Shown here: positions 1 through 11,921 of the stretch, in pieces | Numbering within the stretch: the first letter of the stretch is position 1 | Layout of the letters: each line of letters opens with the position of its first letter | DNA from: Phytophthora sp. 'mugwort' | Lineage: Eukaryota; Oomycota; Peronosporomycetes; Peronosporales; Peronosporaceae | Direction of reading: 5' to 3' | Length of the DNA: 64,000 nucleotides | Assembly: GCA_033558025.1 (NCBI GenBank) | Contig: JAUCEF010000016.1 | Span: 4,278,001-4,342,000 of the forward strand | The notes under the pieces: generated by a model | The model's database searches: none | The model's input: the letters and a program-made list of their open reading frames with translations, nothing else | Told to the model about the DNA's origin: nothing | Made by a program: the position numbers and the translations under genes

Positions 1-2991
1 ATGGGGAGTTGCCATTTCCACCGCTGCTCGTAGAAGTCACACTGAAACACCCATTGAACACGCAAAAAGCTACACTGCCCTGCTTGACACAGGAGCTACG
101 CACTCTTTCGTGGTCCAGAAAGTGGTATCTTAGTGCCGACCGCAAGGCGTCCGCACTGAATATCGTAATGTCAAGGGATAGATGCAACAAACTGCCGGGG
201 AAATCGCGCTTCCGATGGTGCTCGAAGATTTCACAGACAAGCGAGTCTGCCAACAGCAGTGCAGGATCGTGGAGAAGTTAGTGTGTCCCTTGGTGCTGGG
301 AACGGACTTCCTGCAGCAGCAAGGATTGGTAATCGACTACCATACACGGAAAATTCGTTGGTATGGAGTGACTTTAGCCATGCGCGGTATTCAAAACAGC
401 CGAGAAAGAGCTCCGTCAGCATCAACCGGTATCAGATCGAGGACGGCGGTGGCTATGATGAATGAAGAAAATCAGGCAATGCGAATTCCGGAGGTGAAAA
501 GGAAGGAAATTAACTTAGAAGTACTGATTCCGAAGGAACATCTTACGGCAGAGCCGAAAGTGGGGACACTAGACCTAGAACCATAAGGAAGGAAGCAAAC
601 CCTGTTCAACGACCGTATCCGATCCCCGTTGCGCAACGAGAAGCTGTGCGGAAGGAAGTGGACATACTTGTGGAGCCGGGTATACTGGAACCGGATAAGA
701 AAATTCACCGTGGGCGTCACCGGCGTTCGTAATTTGCGAAAAAGATGGCTCGGTGAGATTTCTTTCAGAACTTCCGGAGGCTAAACAAGTGTCTTGAGCG
801 GCAATACTACCTTGAACAGGTTGCAGGACTTGATCCGCGAATTGCCGCGTCCTGTCTACGTGAGTGCATCGGACTTAGTGATGGGATACTACAGCCGGGT
901 ATTGGCCGAGGAAAGTCGGCCGTACACGGCTATAGTATTGCCGTGGGGGAAGTACCGATACTGCCGACTGCCCATGGGAGTGAGCACGGCATGAATTTCA
1001 GGCAGTGATGCAACAGTTGCTGGGAGACTTGTCCTTTGTGCGAGTTTATCTCGATGACGTCCTGGTTCCATCGAGCTCTTACGAAGAGCACTTAGGCCAC
1101 CAAAATTGTAAATTGTGTTCGAGAGGATCGTGAGCTCGGGATTGGTCGTACATGCTACAAAGAGCAAATTTTGTGTAAAGGAGGTAGAGTACCTGGGCTG
1201 TCGCGTGAGCGCGGAGGGAAACAACCAATTCCAGGCAAGGGCGATGCTATCTTGCGGCTAGCCAAGCCCCGAAACATCCGAGACCTACGCCGATTCATTG
1301 GAATGATCAATTACTATAAGGATATGTGAAAGAGGCGGTCGGAAATACTGGCCCCGTTGACAGCGTTGACGTCCAATAAGCGCCCATACCAGTGAGGAGA
1401 CATTGAACAAAAGGCTTTTGAGGACGCCAAGACAATGATCGCGCAACAAGCACTGCTGGCCTACCCCAATTTCGACCAGCTCTTCGACTTATATACCAAT
1501 ACCTCAACGAAGCAATTGGGTGGGATCATCATGCAGCAGGGAAAACCGCCGGCGTTTTGGTCTCATAAGTGCACCGGCACCAAGGAACACTGTACGCTGA
1601 ACCGAAAGGAGCTTCTTAGTGTCGTGCAGATGTTGAAAGAATTCCGGTTGTTGTTGTGGGGACGCTAGCTTCGCATCTTCACTGATCACGAGGACTCCAT
1701 CCAAGCCACCTTCAACAACGAGCAGATGCTCCGGTGGCGCCTGGAGATCGAAGAGTATGAGCCGGAAATAGTGTACATCCGAGGGCGTGACAACGTAGTT
1801 GCGGATGCACTATCACGACTACCTGTGCGTAAGAGTCACAACTTAGTCACGGACGCAGCGGCCGCTACCGGTCAGACAGAGACATTAAGTCCGCTTTCGC
1901 TCGAAGAAATCGCAGAAGCGCAGCACCGAGCAAGCCTTCACGAACGAGCTACGGTTGCACGGCGCGCGATTGGCAGTACGTCAGTGCTAGTCAGAAAGCA
2001 AATGGACGAGTGATTGTGTCACCGCATGGGTAAACAAAGTGTTGAACACGTACCATGCGTGGCTAGTCCACCGGGGAAAGAATATCATGCTCGAGTCCAT
2101 CAAAGCAGCGCTAACCTGGCCGGGAATAGCGGAGTCGGTCCGCCAATGGGTGCGCAATTGTGAGACATGTGCCCCTAGCAAGGGCAATCGAAACAAGTAT
2201 GGTAAGTTCCCATGAAGACCGTGAACGTCCGCCTCTGGGCGGAAATTGCGGTGGACACGCTCGGACATCTTGGGAGGGAACGCCGCTGGCGAGCCCTTAC
2301 TATTATTGATACTAGCACGCGTCTGATCGAAATTTCAAACATGGATGACGGGACAAGTGCCGAGGCTGCGCGGATCCTAGATCAAGTCTGGTTTAACCGA
2401 TACCCAAGGCCTGAACGCTGTATTTACGACCAAGGACCCGAGGTCCGCGGAGAGATTTTATAATTACTGCAGAGCTACGGAGTGAGGCGTTGTCTCACAC
2501 GCCGAAGAACCCACAAGCAAACGCGATAGTTGAGCGTGCGAATCGCACCATAGATAACAAACTTCGAACAGAAACAATTACGACAAAAGGGAAATGGGAG
2601 AATTTGCTATCGCCGTCGTACCGTTGCTGCAACTTCGGTGTTCGGGGGGTCACTGCGTGACACCATTACCAGATCCTCAGGTCGATATTCGTATTCCAGT
2701 CGCCATTGATTTTCTCGCTCTGCTGTTCGCTGGACTTAGTGTTCCTTTCGCTGTTGTTGTTGCTGCCAATCCACGTTGGCCGGGAAGCCGAAGAACATAT
2801 CCCGGCCAAACGCTGCTTGGATGGGAGCCAGTCTAGTCGCGGTGTGGTGCTGCGCTCTCATTACCGAAGTTGCAGCAACTGTACGACGGACCCTATAGCG
2901 TAGCGAACGTTCGGGGTGACGGTGTGTTGGTGATCGACAGGGCGCCTACCAAGAGCGGATTCACATGCGCCGCATAAACCCACAAGTCGGC
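1..2991 (+). pseudogene. pol: Gypsy pol remnant: protease, RT, RNase H, integrase
   Basis: Broken polyprotein. A retropepsin box LLDTGAT is read at about 80-97. RT is scattered over 600-1200, with the catalytic box YLDDVLV at 1047-1067. RNase H runs from about 1440 and ends with a typical ADALSRLP at about 1800-1830. An HHCC zinc-binding region with the pair CETC sits at about 2050-2175. The integrase core follows (VDTLGH near 2250, TPKNPQANAIVER near 2500). A C-terminal YDGPYSV segment is read at 2895-2990. Each piece lies in a different frame and in-frame stops are common, for example just after RT motifs and before the RNase H end. Domain calls are from motifs I can see; lineage within Gypsy is not resolved. 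Confidence 0.85.
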
Positions 2992-2997
2992 CACCAT

Positions 2998-3300
2998 GGG
3001 GGGAGATGTTGTGACAAGCTAGGCCGATAAACCTGCTCAGAAGGTGGCTTACGACTTGTGCGCCAATCAAGGATTTTGCTGAGAAGGAAAGTTCCGATGA
3101 GAGACTCAGATAAGGATGAGAACGAGACAGCCCTCCGCTAAGAAACTAATCCACTCGCTTTTGAAATTTGCCTCTTCAACCACCATTGACACATCACGTG
3201 TATTAATGCTATTAGTAAGAAACATGAATCTGCATGTCATACCGGTACTTGCTCTTGGTTTCTAGCACAGATGGCTACACTCCGTTATATTCGTACCTAC
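2998..3300 (+). repeat. Candidate polypurine tract and start of 3' LTR of element A
   Basis: A purine run GGGGGGAGA at 2998-3006 is followed at once by TGTTGTGAC at 3007. This fits the junction of a polypurine tract with an LTR beginning TG. The integrase tail ends a few bases upstream, as expected. The LTR end is not defined; the peptidase gene starts at 3351, so the LTR cannot extend much past 3300. Without the partner LTR this stays tentative. Confidence 0.4.
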
Positions 3301-3350
3301 AGTAGTAGTGAGCATACAATACTCACAGAAGGCCAGCAATCACCAAGTCG

Positions 3351-6347
3351 ATGGCGACGCAGCGCGTGGTGCAGACGCCCGATGGGATCGACGTGTCGTC
3401 GCTGGACGAGCGGCAGTTCAAGTACCTGACGCTGCCGAATGGTCTGCACGCGCTTGTGGTTTCTGACTCGAGCACCGAGACGGCTTCGGCTGCCATGGAC
3501 GTCCGCGTGGGGTTCCACTCGGACCCCGAGGAGCTGCCTGGCCTGGCCCACTTCTGCGAGCACATGCTGTTCCTAGGCACGGACAAATACCCGGATGAGA
3601 ACAGTTACAGCGTGTTCCTGAATGCGCGTGGCGGGAGCAGCAACGCGTTCACCTCTGGACGCGACACCAACTACTATTTTGACGTGGGCGTCGCGCACTT
3701 GCACGAGGCGCTCGACCGCTTTGCCCAATTCTTCATCGCGCCGCTCTTCACACCCAGCGCCGCAGAGCGCGAGGTGAACGCGGTGGACTCGGAGAGCACT
3801 AACTACCTGCAGGACGACAGCTGGCGCATCAACCAGTTGGAACGCGGCTTAGGGAACCACAAACACCCGTACCACAAGTTTGGCGTAGGTAACAAGGAGA
3901 CACTGAGCGTCACGCCCACCGACAAAGGAATTGATGTGCGTGAGGCGCTGCTCAAGTTCTACAAGGAATTCTACTCGGCCAGCATCATGAAGCTCGTCGT
4001 CTACGGTAAGGAAAACGTCGAGACGCTGAGTAAATGGGTGCTTGAGTACTTCATTGAGATCCCCAACACGGGGAGAGGAAGCCCAGTGTTCGATGGTCAA
4101 CCACCTTATACGGTGGATCAGCTGGCCAGACGCGTCGAGGTCGTCCCGGTCATGGATTGGAAAGTGGTGCAGGTATCGTGGGTGCTGCCCCCGTTGCATG
4201 GCACAGGATACTCACAACAACACGCATCTGTGTTAAGCCATCTCATTGGACACGAAGGACAGGGCTCACTACTTTCCTACCTTAAAAAGAAAAGGTGGGC
4301 CAACAGCGTGTATGCTGGAATTGTTGAGGACTACGACGAGTTTTCGCTCTTCGTTGTTAGTTTCGACGTGACGGAAGATGGCATCGAGTATGGTGACGAC
4401 GTCCTGAAGGCTATGTTTCAGTACATTAACCTGATGCTGTCATCGTCGTGGGACAAGTGGATGTTTGACGAGCTTGAAATCATGTCCAAGACGCACTACA
4501 TGTTTCAGAGCAAGAGCCCTCCAGCCGACTTTACGAGCGTCGTTGCTGCGAACATGCATACTTTCCCAAAGCGTGACATTGTTTCAGAGGGAGTGCTTTA
4601 CGTCCCTTACGAATGGGAACAGGTTCTTGAGCTGCTGAGGCTAATGACTCCAGAGCAGATGAGGGTGCTAATTGCAAGTCAGACACTGGATGGGCGTGCG
4701 ACGACGGAAGAAAAATGGTACGGCACCAAGTATCGCGAAATGTCGCTCTCCCTGATGTTTTTGGAAGAGATGGCAAAACTAGGAGAAAACTGCGCGTTAC
4801 GTCTCCCGCACCCGAACGCTTTCGTAGTGACTGATTTGAATCTGGTGGATGAAAACGCTGTGAATACCCAGCACCAACATCCGCAAGTCATTCGTGATGA
4901 TGATTTTTGCCGCGTGTGGTACAAGGCCGATGTGAAATTTAAGAAACCCCGGACATTTGCTGTCGCAACATTTCACTCGCCAGAAGTGAATCCTACTCCA
5001 TACAGCTATGCGCTTTCGGCACTGTTTGTTGCGTGCCTAAAAGACGAGCTGAATGAATACTCATACGACGCTCTATTGGCTGGTATGAACTATAAGTTGC
5101 GTCTCAACGGAAGCAATATCTACTTGAGCACTGGAGGGTACAGCTCAAAGTTACCCGTTCTGGTTCAACGGATCCTAGAGGTCATGGGGAGTTTTGAGAA
5201 TCACATTGGAGACGAGACATTTGAACGCGTAAAGCACGCCAAGTGCCGTTCATTTGAGAACATGCGGCTGGAGGAAGCACACCGTCATGCAGTTCAGCAA
5301 GAGTCTAACTTGCTTCATGAACGGAGCTGGAGCATCGACGACATCGTTAGTGCTATCCGTGCGTGTTCATTCCGTGACGTCATCGCGCACTCGAAGCGTC
5401 TATTTCGTCAGGTCTTCTGCGACATCCTCCTGTACGGCAATTTGAACAGGTCCGAGGCGATGGATCTTGCCGGTATCATCGTAAATCAAGTCCGAGCACC
5501 ACGAGCCATGTCCATGCCATCATCCAAGAAGTATTGGATTGGACGACAGGTTAAGCTTTCCCGTGGAGTGCACTACATTTACAAATGTGTGCACCCCAAT
5601 CCAGACAACGCGAACTGCGCCGTGAACTGTATCTACCAGATTGGTGTGGAGAATTACAAGGACCGCGCTAAGCTGGCTTTGTTCTCGCAAATTGTTGATG
5701 AGCCCATTTTTGACCAACTGCGGACCAAGGAGCAGCTTGGATACACAGTGTACTCGACTCCTTCTCGTGAGAATGACGTGCAATCGTTCAAGATTGTTGT
5801 GCAATCTAATGTTGCTCCACCCGAGTTTATTGAGCAGCGAATTGACATGTTTTGGAGTGACTTTCGCAAAACCGTTGGTGAAATGAGCTCTGACGAGCTG
5901 CAGAAGCACATTCAGTCCGTCGTGAAGGGGTATATTGAAAAGCCCAAGAGTCAGGAAGAGGAGGTGCAAACTCTGTTGGTGGAAATTGCGAATCATCAGT
6001 ACGAGTTTGGTCGCAAGTCGAGGTTGGCGAAACTCGTTCGTACACTGCAGCTCTCCGATTTACTCCAGTTCTTCGACGACTACATCCTCCCCGGTGGTTC
6101 GATGCGTAAGAAGTTGAGCGTTCACATCTACGGGAATGAAACGCCCCTCGAGAAGCTCGCCGATGTCTCTGGAACTGGCTGGACCACCTTCGACAACGGA
6201 AGCCAGACAGGTATCATGGCTGCTATGGCGCTTGGTGCATCGGATGTTTTTTCACCTGATGTGAGGACTGAGTACGTCAAAGACTCGGAAGACTTCAAAC
6301 GTCGAATGCCATGCTACAAAGTACCGGTTGCTTTTTGTAGAAGCTAA
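3351..6347 (+). CDS. Insulysin-like M16 metallopeptidase
   Basis: Intact 998-residue ORF without introns, close to the usual ~1000 residues of insulin-degrading enzyme and pitrilysin-type M16A peptidases, which cleave short peptides inside a closed chamber. The inverted zinc motif HFCEH is at residues 67-71 (His67 and His71 zinc ligands, Glu70 base). The third ligand fits Glu148 in NAVDSE, 81 residues after His67 as in insulysins, with Glu141 as the conserved upstream acid. The inactive C-terminal half keeps the diagnostic DQLRTKEQLGYTVYS segment, whose Arg and Tyr bind substrate in the family. No signal peptide and no C-terminal SKL are seen, so a cytosolic location is likely. The start is the first ATG of the frame, well spaced from the retroelement upstream. 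Codon use is GC-rich and regular, unlike the surrounding transposons. One of the few clearly functional genes here. Confidence 0.95.
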   Translation: MATQRVVQTPDGIDVSSLDERQFKYLTLPNGLHALVVSDSSTETASAAMDVRVGFHSDPEELPGLAHFCEHMLFLGTDKYPDENSYSVFLNARGGSSNAFTSGRDTNYYFDVGVAHLHEALDRFAQFFIAPLFTPSAAEREVNAVDSESTNYLQDDSWRINQLERGLGNHKHPYHKFGVGNKETLSVTPTDKGIDVREALLKFYKEFYSASIMKLVVYGKENVETLSKWVLEYFIEIPNTGRGSPVFDGQPPYTVDQLARRVEVVPVMDWKVVQVSWVLPPLHGTGYSQQHASVLSHLIGHEGQGSLLSYLKKKRWANSVYAGIVEDYDEFSLFVVSFDVTEDGIEYGDDVLKAMFQYINLMLSSSWDKWMFDELEIMSKTHYMFQSKSPPADFTSVVAANMHTFPKRDIVSEGVLYVPYEWEQVLELLRLMTPEQMRVLIASQTLDGRATTEEKWYGTKYREMSLSLMFLEEMAKLGENCALRLPHPNAFVVTDLNLVDENAVNTQHQHPQVIRDDDFCRVWYKADVKFKKPRTFAVATFHSPEVNPTPYSYALSALFVACLKDELNEYSYDALLAGMNYKLRLNGSNIYLSTGGYSSKLPVLVQRILEVMGSFENHIGDETFERVKHAKCRSFENMRLEEAHRHAVQQESNLLHERSWSIDDIVSAIRACSFRDVIAHSKRLFRQVFCDILLYGNLNRSEAMDLAGIIVNQVRAPRAMSMPSSKKYWIGRQVKLSRGVHYIYKCVHPNPDNANCAVNCIYQIGVENYKDRAKLALFSQIVDEPIFDQLRTKEQLGYTVYSTPSRENDVQSFKIVVQSNVAPPEFIEQRIDMFWSDFRKTVGEMSSDELQKHIQSVVKGYIEKPKSQEEEVQTLLVEIANHQYEFGRKSRLAKLVRTLQLSDLLQFFDDYILPGGSMRKKLSVHIYGNETPLEKLADVSGTGWTTFDNGSQTGIMAAMALGASDVFSPDVRTEYVKDSEDFKRRMPCYKVPVAFCRS

Positions 6348-6681
6348 AAATTTGACACTACCCTGTAGTTAGTTAGACACAACTTCTTGATTAACCCGTT
6401 AGACTTATAAGCAAACTGCACACGCAATTCTACTCGTTTAGCCTTGCAGCATAGCTAGACAACCTCCTTCCTTTGCAAGCTCGTAGAAGACACCATTCCC
6501 GTTCTTCACCAACTATCAAACTCCACCACACGACTGTCACTCAACACCATGATACGATCCGAGTCCAACACCGTATCCAACAGATGCGCAATCGTCAGCA
6601 CCGTTGCGTCCTGAAAGTCCTAGTTAATGACTTTTTCTCCGTCTCGTGGTCGATAATCAGTGTCTGGTCGAAAACTTTAGT
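6348..6681. other. Intergenic stretch, peptidase 3' flank
   Basis: No supportable gene. It holds the 3' flank of the peptidase gene and then sequence that does not match the intact ABCG gene. Homology to that gene begins abruptly at about 6682 in the second nucleotide-binding domain, so this is where the truncation junction of the duplicated ABCG copy lies. Confidence 0.6.
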
Positions 6682-7806
6682 CTGATGGGCGCTGATAAGA
6701 CGACTCTGATGGATGTGATTATCGGGCGTAGTTCAGAAAGGGCGCCACACTAATCGTTCGGTAAGAACGCCACACTAAGCGTCGACGTTACAGCGGAAGG
6801 TGAAACTGAGGACGAAAAATGAAGAGCAGGCGTGAGGGGCAATATTTACTTGAAATGATATGAGGCGAGCGACCTTGCTTTCAGTGTGCGGCGGGTTACT
6901 GTGAACAGATGAACGCTCACTCTGAAGCTTTCACGATGTGGGAAGCGCTAACTTTTAGCGCGTTCCTGCGTCAGGACAGCAGTATCCCGGACAGCAGAAG
7001 TACGACACGGTGCTGGACTTGCTTGACATGCACGACATTGCCTTTAAATCATTCGCGGGAGTTCACAGGAGCAGCTGAAGCGTCTGGCGATTGGAGTGGA
7101 GCTCGCTGCTCAACCGAGCATCCTGTTTTTGGATGAACCGACGAGCGGCCTTGACGCGCACTCGGCCAAGTTGATCATGGATGGTGTGCGTAAGGTGGCG
7201 GATAGCGGCCGTACCATTGTGTGTACGATTCACCAGCCGTCATCAGATGTTTTTTTCCTCTTTGACCACTTAATCCTGCTGAAACGCGGCGGCCAGGCTG
7301 TATTCGTGGGTGAGCTAGGCGACAGGTGTCAGAAGTTAGTAAAGTATCTGGAGGCGACCCCCAGTGTAAAGCCGTGCCCGCCGAAGCAGAATCCTGCTAC
7401 GTGGATGCTGGAGGTGATCGGTGCCGGTGTGAGCAACGAGCGTGCTCGCGACCTGGACTTCGTGGATATTTTCTCGAAGAGTGAGGAGAAGCGCAACTTG
7501 GATGAGATGTTGCTACAGCCTGGCATCACGACGACTTCGCCAGAGTGGCCAGAGGTGACGTTCATGCAGAAGCGTGCTTCGAAGAGCTCGACCCAGATGT
7601 ACTTTTTGATGAAGCGATTTTTCAACTTGTATTGGCGAACTCCCGCGTTCAACCTGACTCGTTTCGCCATCGTTTTCGGCGTCGCTATCATTTGCGGGTT
7701 GTCGTTCCTGAGCGTGGACTACACGACCTATAGGGGGTTGGTGGGTCATGTCGACCCTATTCATTGCTATGGTTGGTTTTATGGGCACGCTGCCTGTGTT
7801 CTCGAC
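6682..7806 (+). pseudogene. Truncated ABCG/PDR transporter copy, segment 1
   Basis: Matches the intact transporter at about 48452-49524. It starts at the Walker A of the second ATPase domain, where the glycine-rich loop is damaged (GADKTT in place of GAGKTT). The first ~2.4 kb of coding sequence, with domain 1 and the first membrane block, is absent. From 6682 to about 7090 it is strongly decayed by substitutions, indels and stops. From 7096 to about 7740 it is nearly identical to the parent and still reads the Walker B region ILFLDEPTSGLD. It then loses 20-30 bp and stops at the MULE insertion. Non-functional. Confidence 0.93.
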
Positions 7807-7830
7807 CGGAGTGGTTACAGCAACCATAAG
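7798..7830 (+). repeat. Left target-site duplication and left end of the MULE
   Basis: GTTCTCGAC at 7798-7806 is repeated exactly at 14102-14110 on the far side of the insertion and occurs once in the intact ABCG gene. A 9-bp duplication is typical of Mutator-like elements. The inserted DNA begins at 7807. From 7814 it reads GTTACAGCAACCATAA, matching 15 of 16 positions of the inverted right end. The outermost 7 bases do not match their partner. Confidence 0.85.
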
Positions 7831-8710
7831 TCTATGATACATTTATGGTTGCTTTAGTCGTTCTGTGACATGTGTGGTGGCTTTAAGGTGTTTCAAAAAG
7901 ACGCCGGGTGTAATTTGATACTCTTAAATTCTTCTTTCCTCTTAGATATGAAAATCGAAGTAAAATACGATAATCATTAAGTACGACTAACAAGAGCCTT
8001 TCAGTTCGGAAAACGCGATCGAGAAGGGGGGATTGCACGCAGCACGGATCAGCGCGACGCGGCGCGCAGCAGGAGTAAGAGTCACTTCCTTTGCGGTCCA
8101 CGGGGACGTCGCCTGCTAAGTACTAGAGGCAGGAGCAGTCCTGACGAGAAGGGAAGTGGCTTGGTGTGGTCGAGAGCGGTAAACGGAAAGTGAGGTCTTT
8201 GTTTCGTCAGTTAGTGGTGTTGTGCAACAGAGGGGAACGCCACCAAGGCGAAAACCTCTCTTGGTCCCGGTCAACACTGCAGGCTGCTTTTCGCAGCGGG
8301 GAAAAGGCCTTGAGCTTCAGGGTTATGTCCTGTCCCCAATCTTCATCGTCCTTCAGTTTCCCTATGGCCACGACCGTAAACTCACAACCTTCACTCTCTT
8401 GTTCTCGCCTCTGTTCGACCTCGCCCAACTGCCACATGCAGTTGGCTCACTATAATGCACTACAATGCATTCATACACTTGCTTCAGTATAAGCACGCAG
8501 CTACAACTGAAGTGACCAACTGGTTCAACCGTTGCTGTCTCGTCGCTCATCCTGCACAATGCAGGAGTACAACCGAGATCCAGAACTTCAATTAGCGCAA
8601 CCTCGTAAAGAGAAGAAGGAGAAGCATGACGGCAGCACGTGGGTCCGCAGCGCAGGGAAGCATGCGTCTGCTGCTAACACGTCGACAGGCCAGAATACCT
8701 AATAATTCGC
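7831..8710. other. 5' leader region of the MULE, no gene seen
   Basis: Only shadow ORFs are present. Near the left end TTTATGGTTGCTTTAG at 7842-7857 repeats a motif that recurs at the right end and inside two introns of the element. The rest is unremarkable non-coding sequence leading to the transposase start at 8711. Confidence 0.5.
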
Positions 8711-11700
8711 ATGAGGGCTAATTCCAGGACGTTTTTGCGGGAAAACAAGATCGAATTAAACTATATGCTGGCCACGCTTGGCATCAAAAAGGACAATGAC
8801 AGTGACGAAGACTTCGTGGTGGAAGAAGGGGGGGGGGCGATTTGGCGGCGGAAGATGAAGAGGACGAAGCAGGTTTGGCGGCGGAAGATGAGGAGGAGGA
8901 GGTCGCTGAAGCAGACACGAAATGTTCTCGAACCGACGGTAAGGTTTTGTTTTTTTGTGTTTGATGGTAATATATATTGGTATCGATGCTAACTGTTGTG
9001 TGGAATGTATCATTAGTGCGCAAGCAACCCAAACTGAGAAAGCCGGACCACTCTTTCGTAGAGAAACGAAAGCTGGAGGCGCTGTTCGAGTTGTCGGATG
9101 AAGGCGAGGACAACAATCGCGAAGTCGGCGTCGTTTCCAACCCGATGCACCCAGAATATACGCCTCGAAAGCGTGCGAGCAAGCACCTGGAGGACACGCA
9201 GTCAATGGTCACGGAGAGAGACGAGATAGAAAACGTCATGCCAGCATTTCCGTCGGGTGTCATCGAGTCTTGGGAGAGATTGTTTTTGATGTCATGTTGA
9301 AGGATTACAGGAGGAAGTACAACCTCGAATTCCGTGTACGGAGTTCTGAAAGTACGGCTCGATACAACAGGTTTTAATGTTTTGCTGATATTGTACAGAT
9401 TAAATGTAATGGTAACGCTTTAACTTTACTGCAATCTAGCTCGCATGATGATAAAAAAAAAATGCCCACGAACTTTCAGTGGACTCATAAGGTTACCGCT
9501 GCACACATGGCGTTTCGCAAGGATCTTGGTCGAAAGGCCATCGAAACCGAGAATTTCGATACTGCGGATGCACCGCAAGACTAACACGAACCGCTCACTC
9601 GGGTTGGAGAGGACGCGTACGAGATCGTGATATGGAACGAGGTACGCGCTGAGAACTCAATGTTACTTTCTTACACATGAGCACTGGTTTTTCAATGGGC
9701 GTTTGAGTTATAGAATCGCACGCACGCACTCACACCCAACCGGCCGTACTCAAGCCGCATCCTATTTGACGCCGGAGACGCTGTCACTTGATGACCAAGA
9801 TCGTGAGGACGTGAAGACGCTGGCTGACGCCTGTGTGAGCTCCTCACATATCGCTAACTTTTTAAATGATCGGATTGGTACTCACTTGGAATGTATTCTA
9901 GTCTTGATGTGCGGCTAAACCATTTTTAAGCGGTTCTTGTGTTGCGATAGGCTGCAAAGTGACACCACAGCAGACGATCAATCCCATTCGCAACATTACG
10001 GGTCAGAGTTCAGGTGAACACCATCTGAAGGAAATGCTGCATGCCATCCGCCAGCTGGATGGTTGTGATGTGGTTATACAAGACCAAATGGATATCACTT
10101 GCGGCATCGTCATGCAGACCAAGGCTCAGAAGCTGATGTTTGAGAGGTGGGACGAGACGCTAGCGATGGACTTCACGCATGGCACGAACAACCTCGGGTA
10201 TCTTTTGGGTATGGTTTGATATAGCAACTTTATCATAGAGCAACCTTATTTATAGCAACCTTATTAGCCATATAGCAACCATAATAATAACCTGTCATTG
10301 CGATACTGTCCTGTGGGGATCTTGGTCGTCACTACCACCACGGGTAGAGGTTTCCCGGTTGTTGACTTCATATGCCTGAACGAGCAGGCTGTGACAATAT
10401 CGACTATTGTGGGACTTCAAAGAAAAGAACCCGAGTTGGCGCGGCGTCGAAACTGTGATCATTGATAAAGTCTTCGTGGAATGGCGGGTTCTCGAAGAGT
10501 GCTTTCCGATAGCTACCATTTTGCTCTGTTAGTTCCATGCCATCTCTTATTGGAAAAAGCTTATGAGCCGGTCAACGTTTCACGTCAAGATCGCCCAGCG
10601 TGAAGATTTTCTCAGCTTGATGACAGCTCATCTTTACAGGTTGGTTGCTGTGCGAATAACACTTTGGCTGTGTTTATTCTAACTTTATGTTGTTTGAATT
10701 AGCCGACGCAGGATGCTTATGAAGCTAGCTTTGAAGCGCTCAAAAGTTACTGCAAAACCAACAACAAACAAGCCTTCTTCATCTACTTTGACAAAAACTG
10801 GAATTCATATCGTGTCATGTGGTCGAACTTCTCTCGTGGAAACATTTTACTAAATACACCGTGTCGAGTCGAACTGGAACCAGTTGGAAATACTGCTAGG
10901 ACTGAAGACTAGAATTTACAAAACAATTGCTGGGTTGCTGCAGCATCAGGTAACGATTGTACAGCAGATTATTTTGGAGATCGGAAAGCAACACTCTTCC
11001 TCACGGGTGACTAGAACAGTTCCTCGATATTTGCGAGCAGTTGCCACCAGATTGTCAACGAATATGCTAGAGAAGGTGAAAACGGATTGGGAACGATATG
11101 TGAATCTGATGGTATCAGCAACTTGTGAGAAGCGCTCAAATATATATATTTCAGTTTGGAATGTTTACAGCTCAAATCAAACTTTTAAGTGCCACGATAC
11201 GGATTGGACGTGCACGTGCTCCTTCAAAACCATAATCTGTTAAAATCCGTCTTAACAAAAAAAATATTCTTTTTTGAAAAGGCACGTGCTTGTTCTACAG
11301 AAGTAACCACTGTCCTGCCGCCATCTTATGTATGTGGCGCGCAAAGGCCATGGATTTGAGTTCCTTCCTGCTATTTTGATTGACGAAAAATAGAGTACCT
11401 CCACAGTAATGAAAATCAATGGAGAACTGGCGTCTGCCGTTGATCCGTTGCTACCTACCGTGTGCATGTCCAAGTTAAAGTTGCCGAAAGAAAGGATCTA
11501 AATGACCATGATGATGAACCCTCTTCGTCCAAGGCACCGAGACAGGTAGCCTACGTCCGTCTGAACCGACATGAACGAGCAAACCAGGTCGTAGTTTCTT
11601 CTGCTGAGAAGTATTCATACGGAAAAGATATGCTTGAGCCTCTGCTTCAGCATCTATCCGACTTGTCGAATGCTGCTTTTTTACCAAGAGCTTAACGCTT

Positions 11701-11921
11701 GGAAAGAGACTGTTGAAGTAGGACTCCAGCGGGTGGAATCTGAGTCTGTTAATGCCAGTGGATCAACCAGTGATCAGAATAACGACGATGATGATGATGA
11801 AAGAAGAAGAGGTGAGGATGTGCTGGCAATTTTAGATCCAGCAGATGCGATAGAGACTGATAAGCTAATGGACGCGCTAGAAAGTCAATTGACGGATGCT
11901 CCAGGATGGCGGTACAGATGA
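8711..11921 (+). pseudogene. MULE transposase remnant (DDE plus SWIM zinc finger)
   Basis: Likely multi-exon gene. Exon 1 starts at 8711 and encodes an N-terminal stretch with acidic repeats (LAAEDEE), crossing a 10-base G run at 8828-8837. Plausible introns with GT..AG ends lie at about 8941-9015, 9370-9439, 10211-10310 and 10640-10701. The core of the DDE domain is recognisable: LAMDFTHGTNNLGY near 10165-10205, TTTTGRGFPVVDF near 10335, and EWRVLEECFP followed by LLC-stop-FHAISYWKK, the family's LCxFH block. The TAG at 10530-10532 interrupts this block. A C-x-C SWIM-type finger (DWTCTC) is at about 11200, with its distal half shifted in frame near 11300. The C-terminal part (11634-11921) is acidic. 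In-frame stops show that it is inactive. Confidence 0.8.
10222..10292 (+). repeat. Cluster of AGCAAC motifs inside a MULE intron
   Basis: Four copies of AGCAAC (at 10223, 10239, 10254 and 10275), most in the context ATAGCAACCTTAT or ATAGCAACCATAA, lie in the predicted intron that follows NNLGYLLG. The core of the element's terminal repeat, CAGCAACCATAA, is the same motif. Orientation matches the left end. Confidence 0.7.

Larger units (their letters stand above)
1..3300 (+). mobile_element. Ty3/Gypsy-type LTR retrotransposon remnant A (3' part)
   Basis: The window opens inside a plus-strand LTR retroelement. Protease, reverse transcriptase, RNase H and integrase remnants follow in the Gypsy order, RNase H before integrase. 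After the integrase tail come a purine tract and a plausible 3' LTR start. The gag and 5' LTR lie outside the window. Reading frames are broken many times, so the copy is dead. Unlike elements B and D it shows no chromodomain and no opposite-strand ORF before the LTR. The right edge is uncertain because the second LTR copy is not in the window. Confidence 0.85.

Noticed and set aside
8756..9263. Two Pro/Ser-rich minus-strand ORFs over the MULE transposase start
   Set aside because: They mirror the acidic GAA/GAG repeats of the transposase N-terminus.
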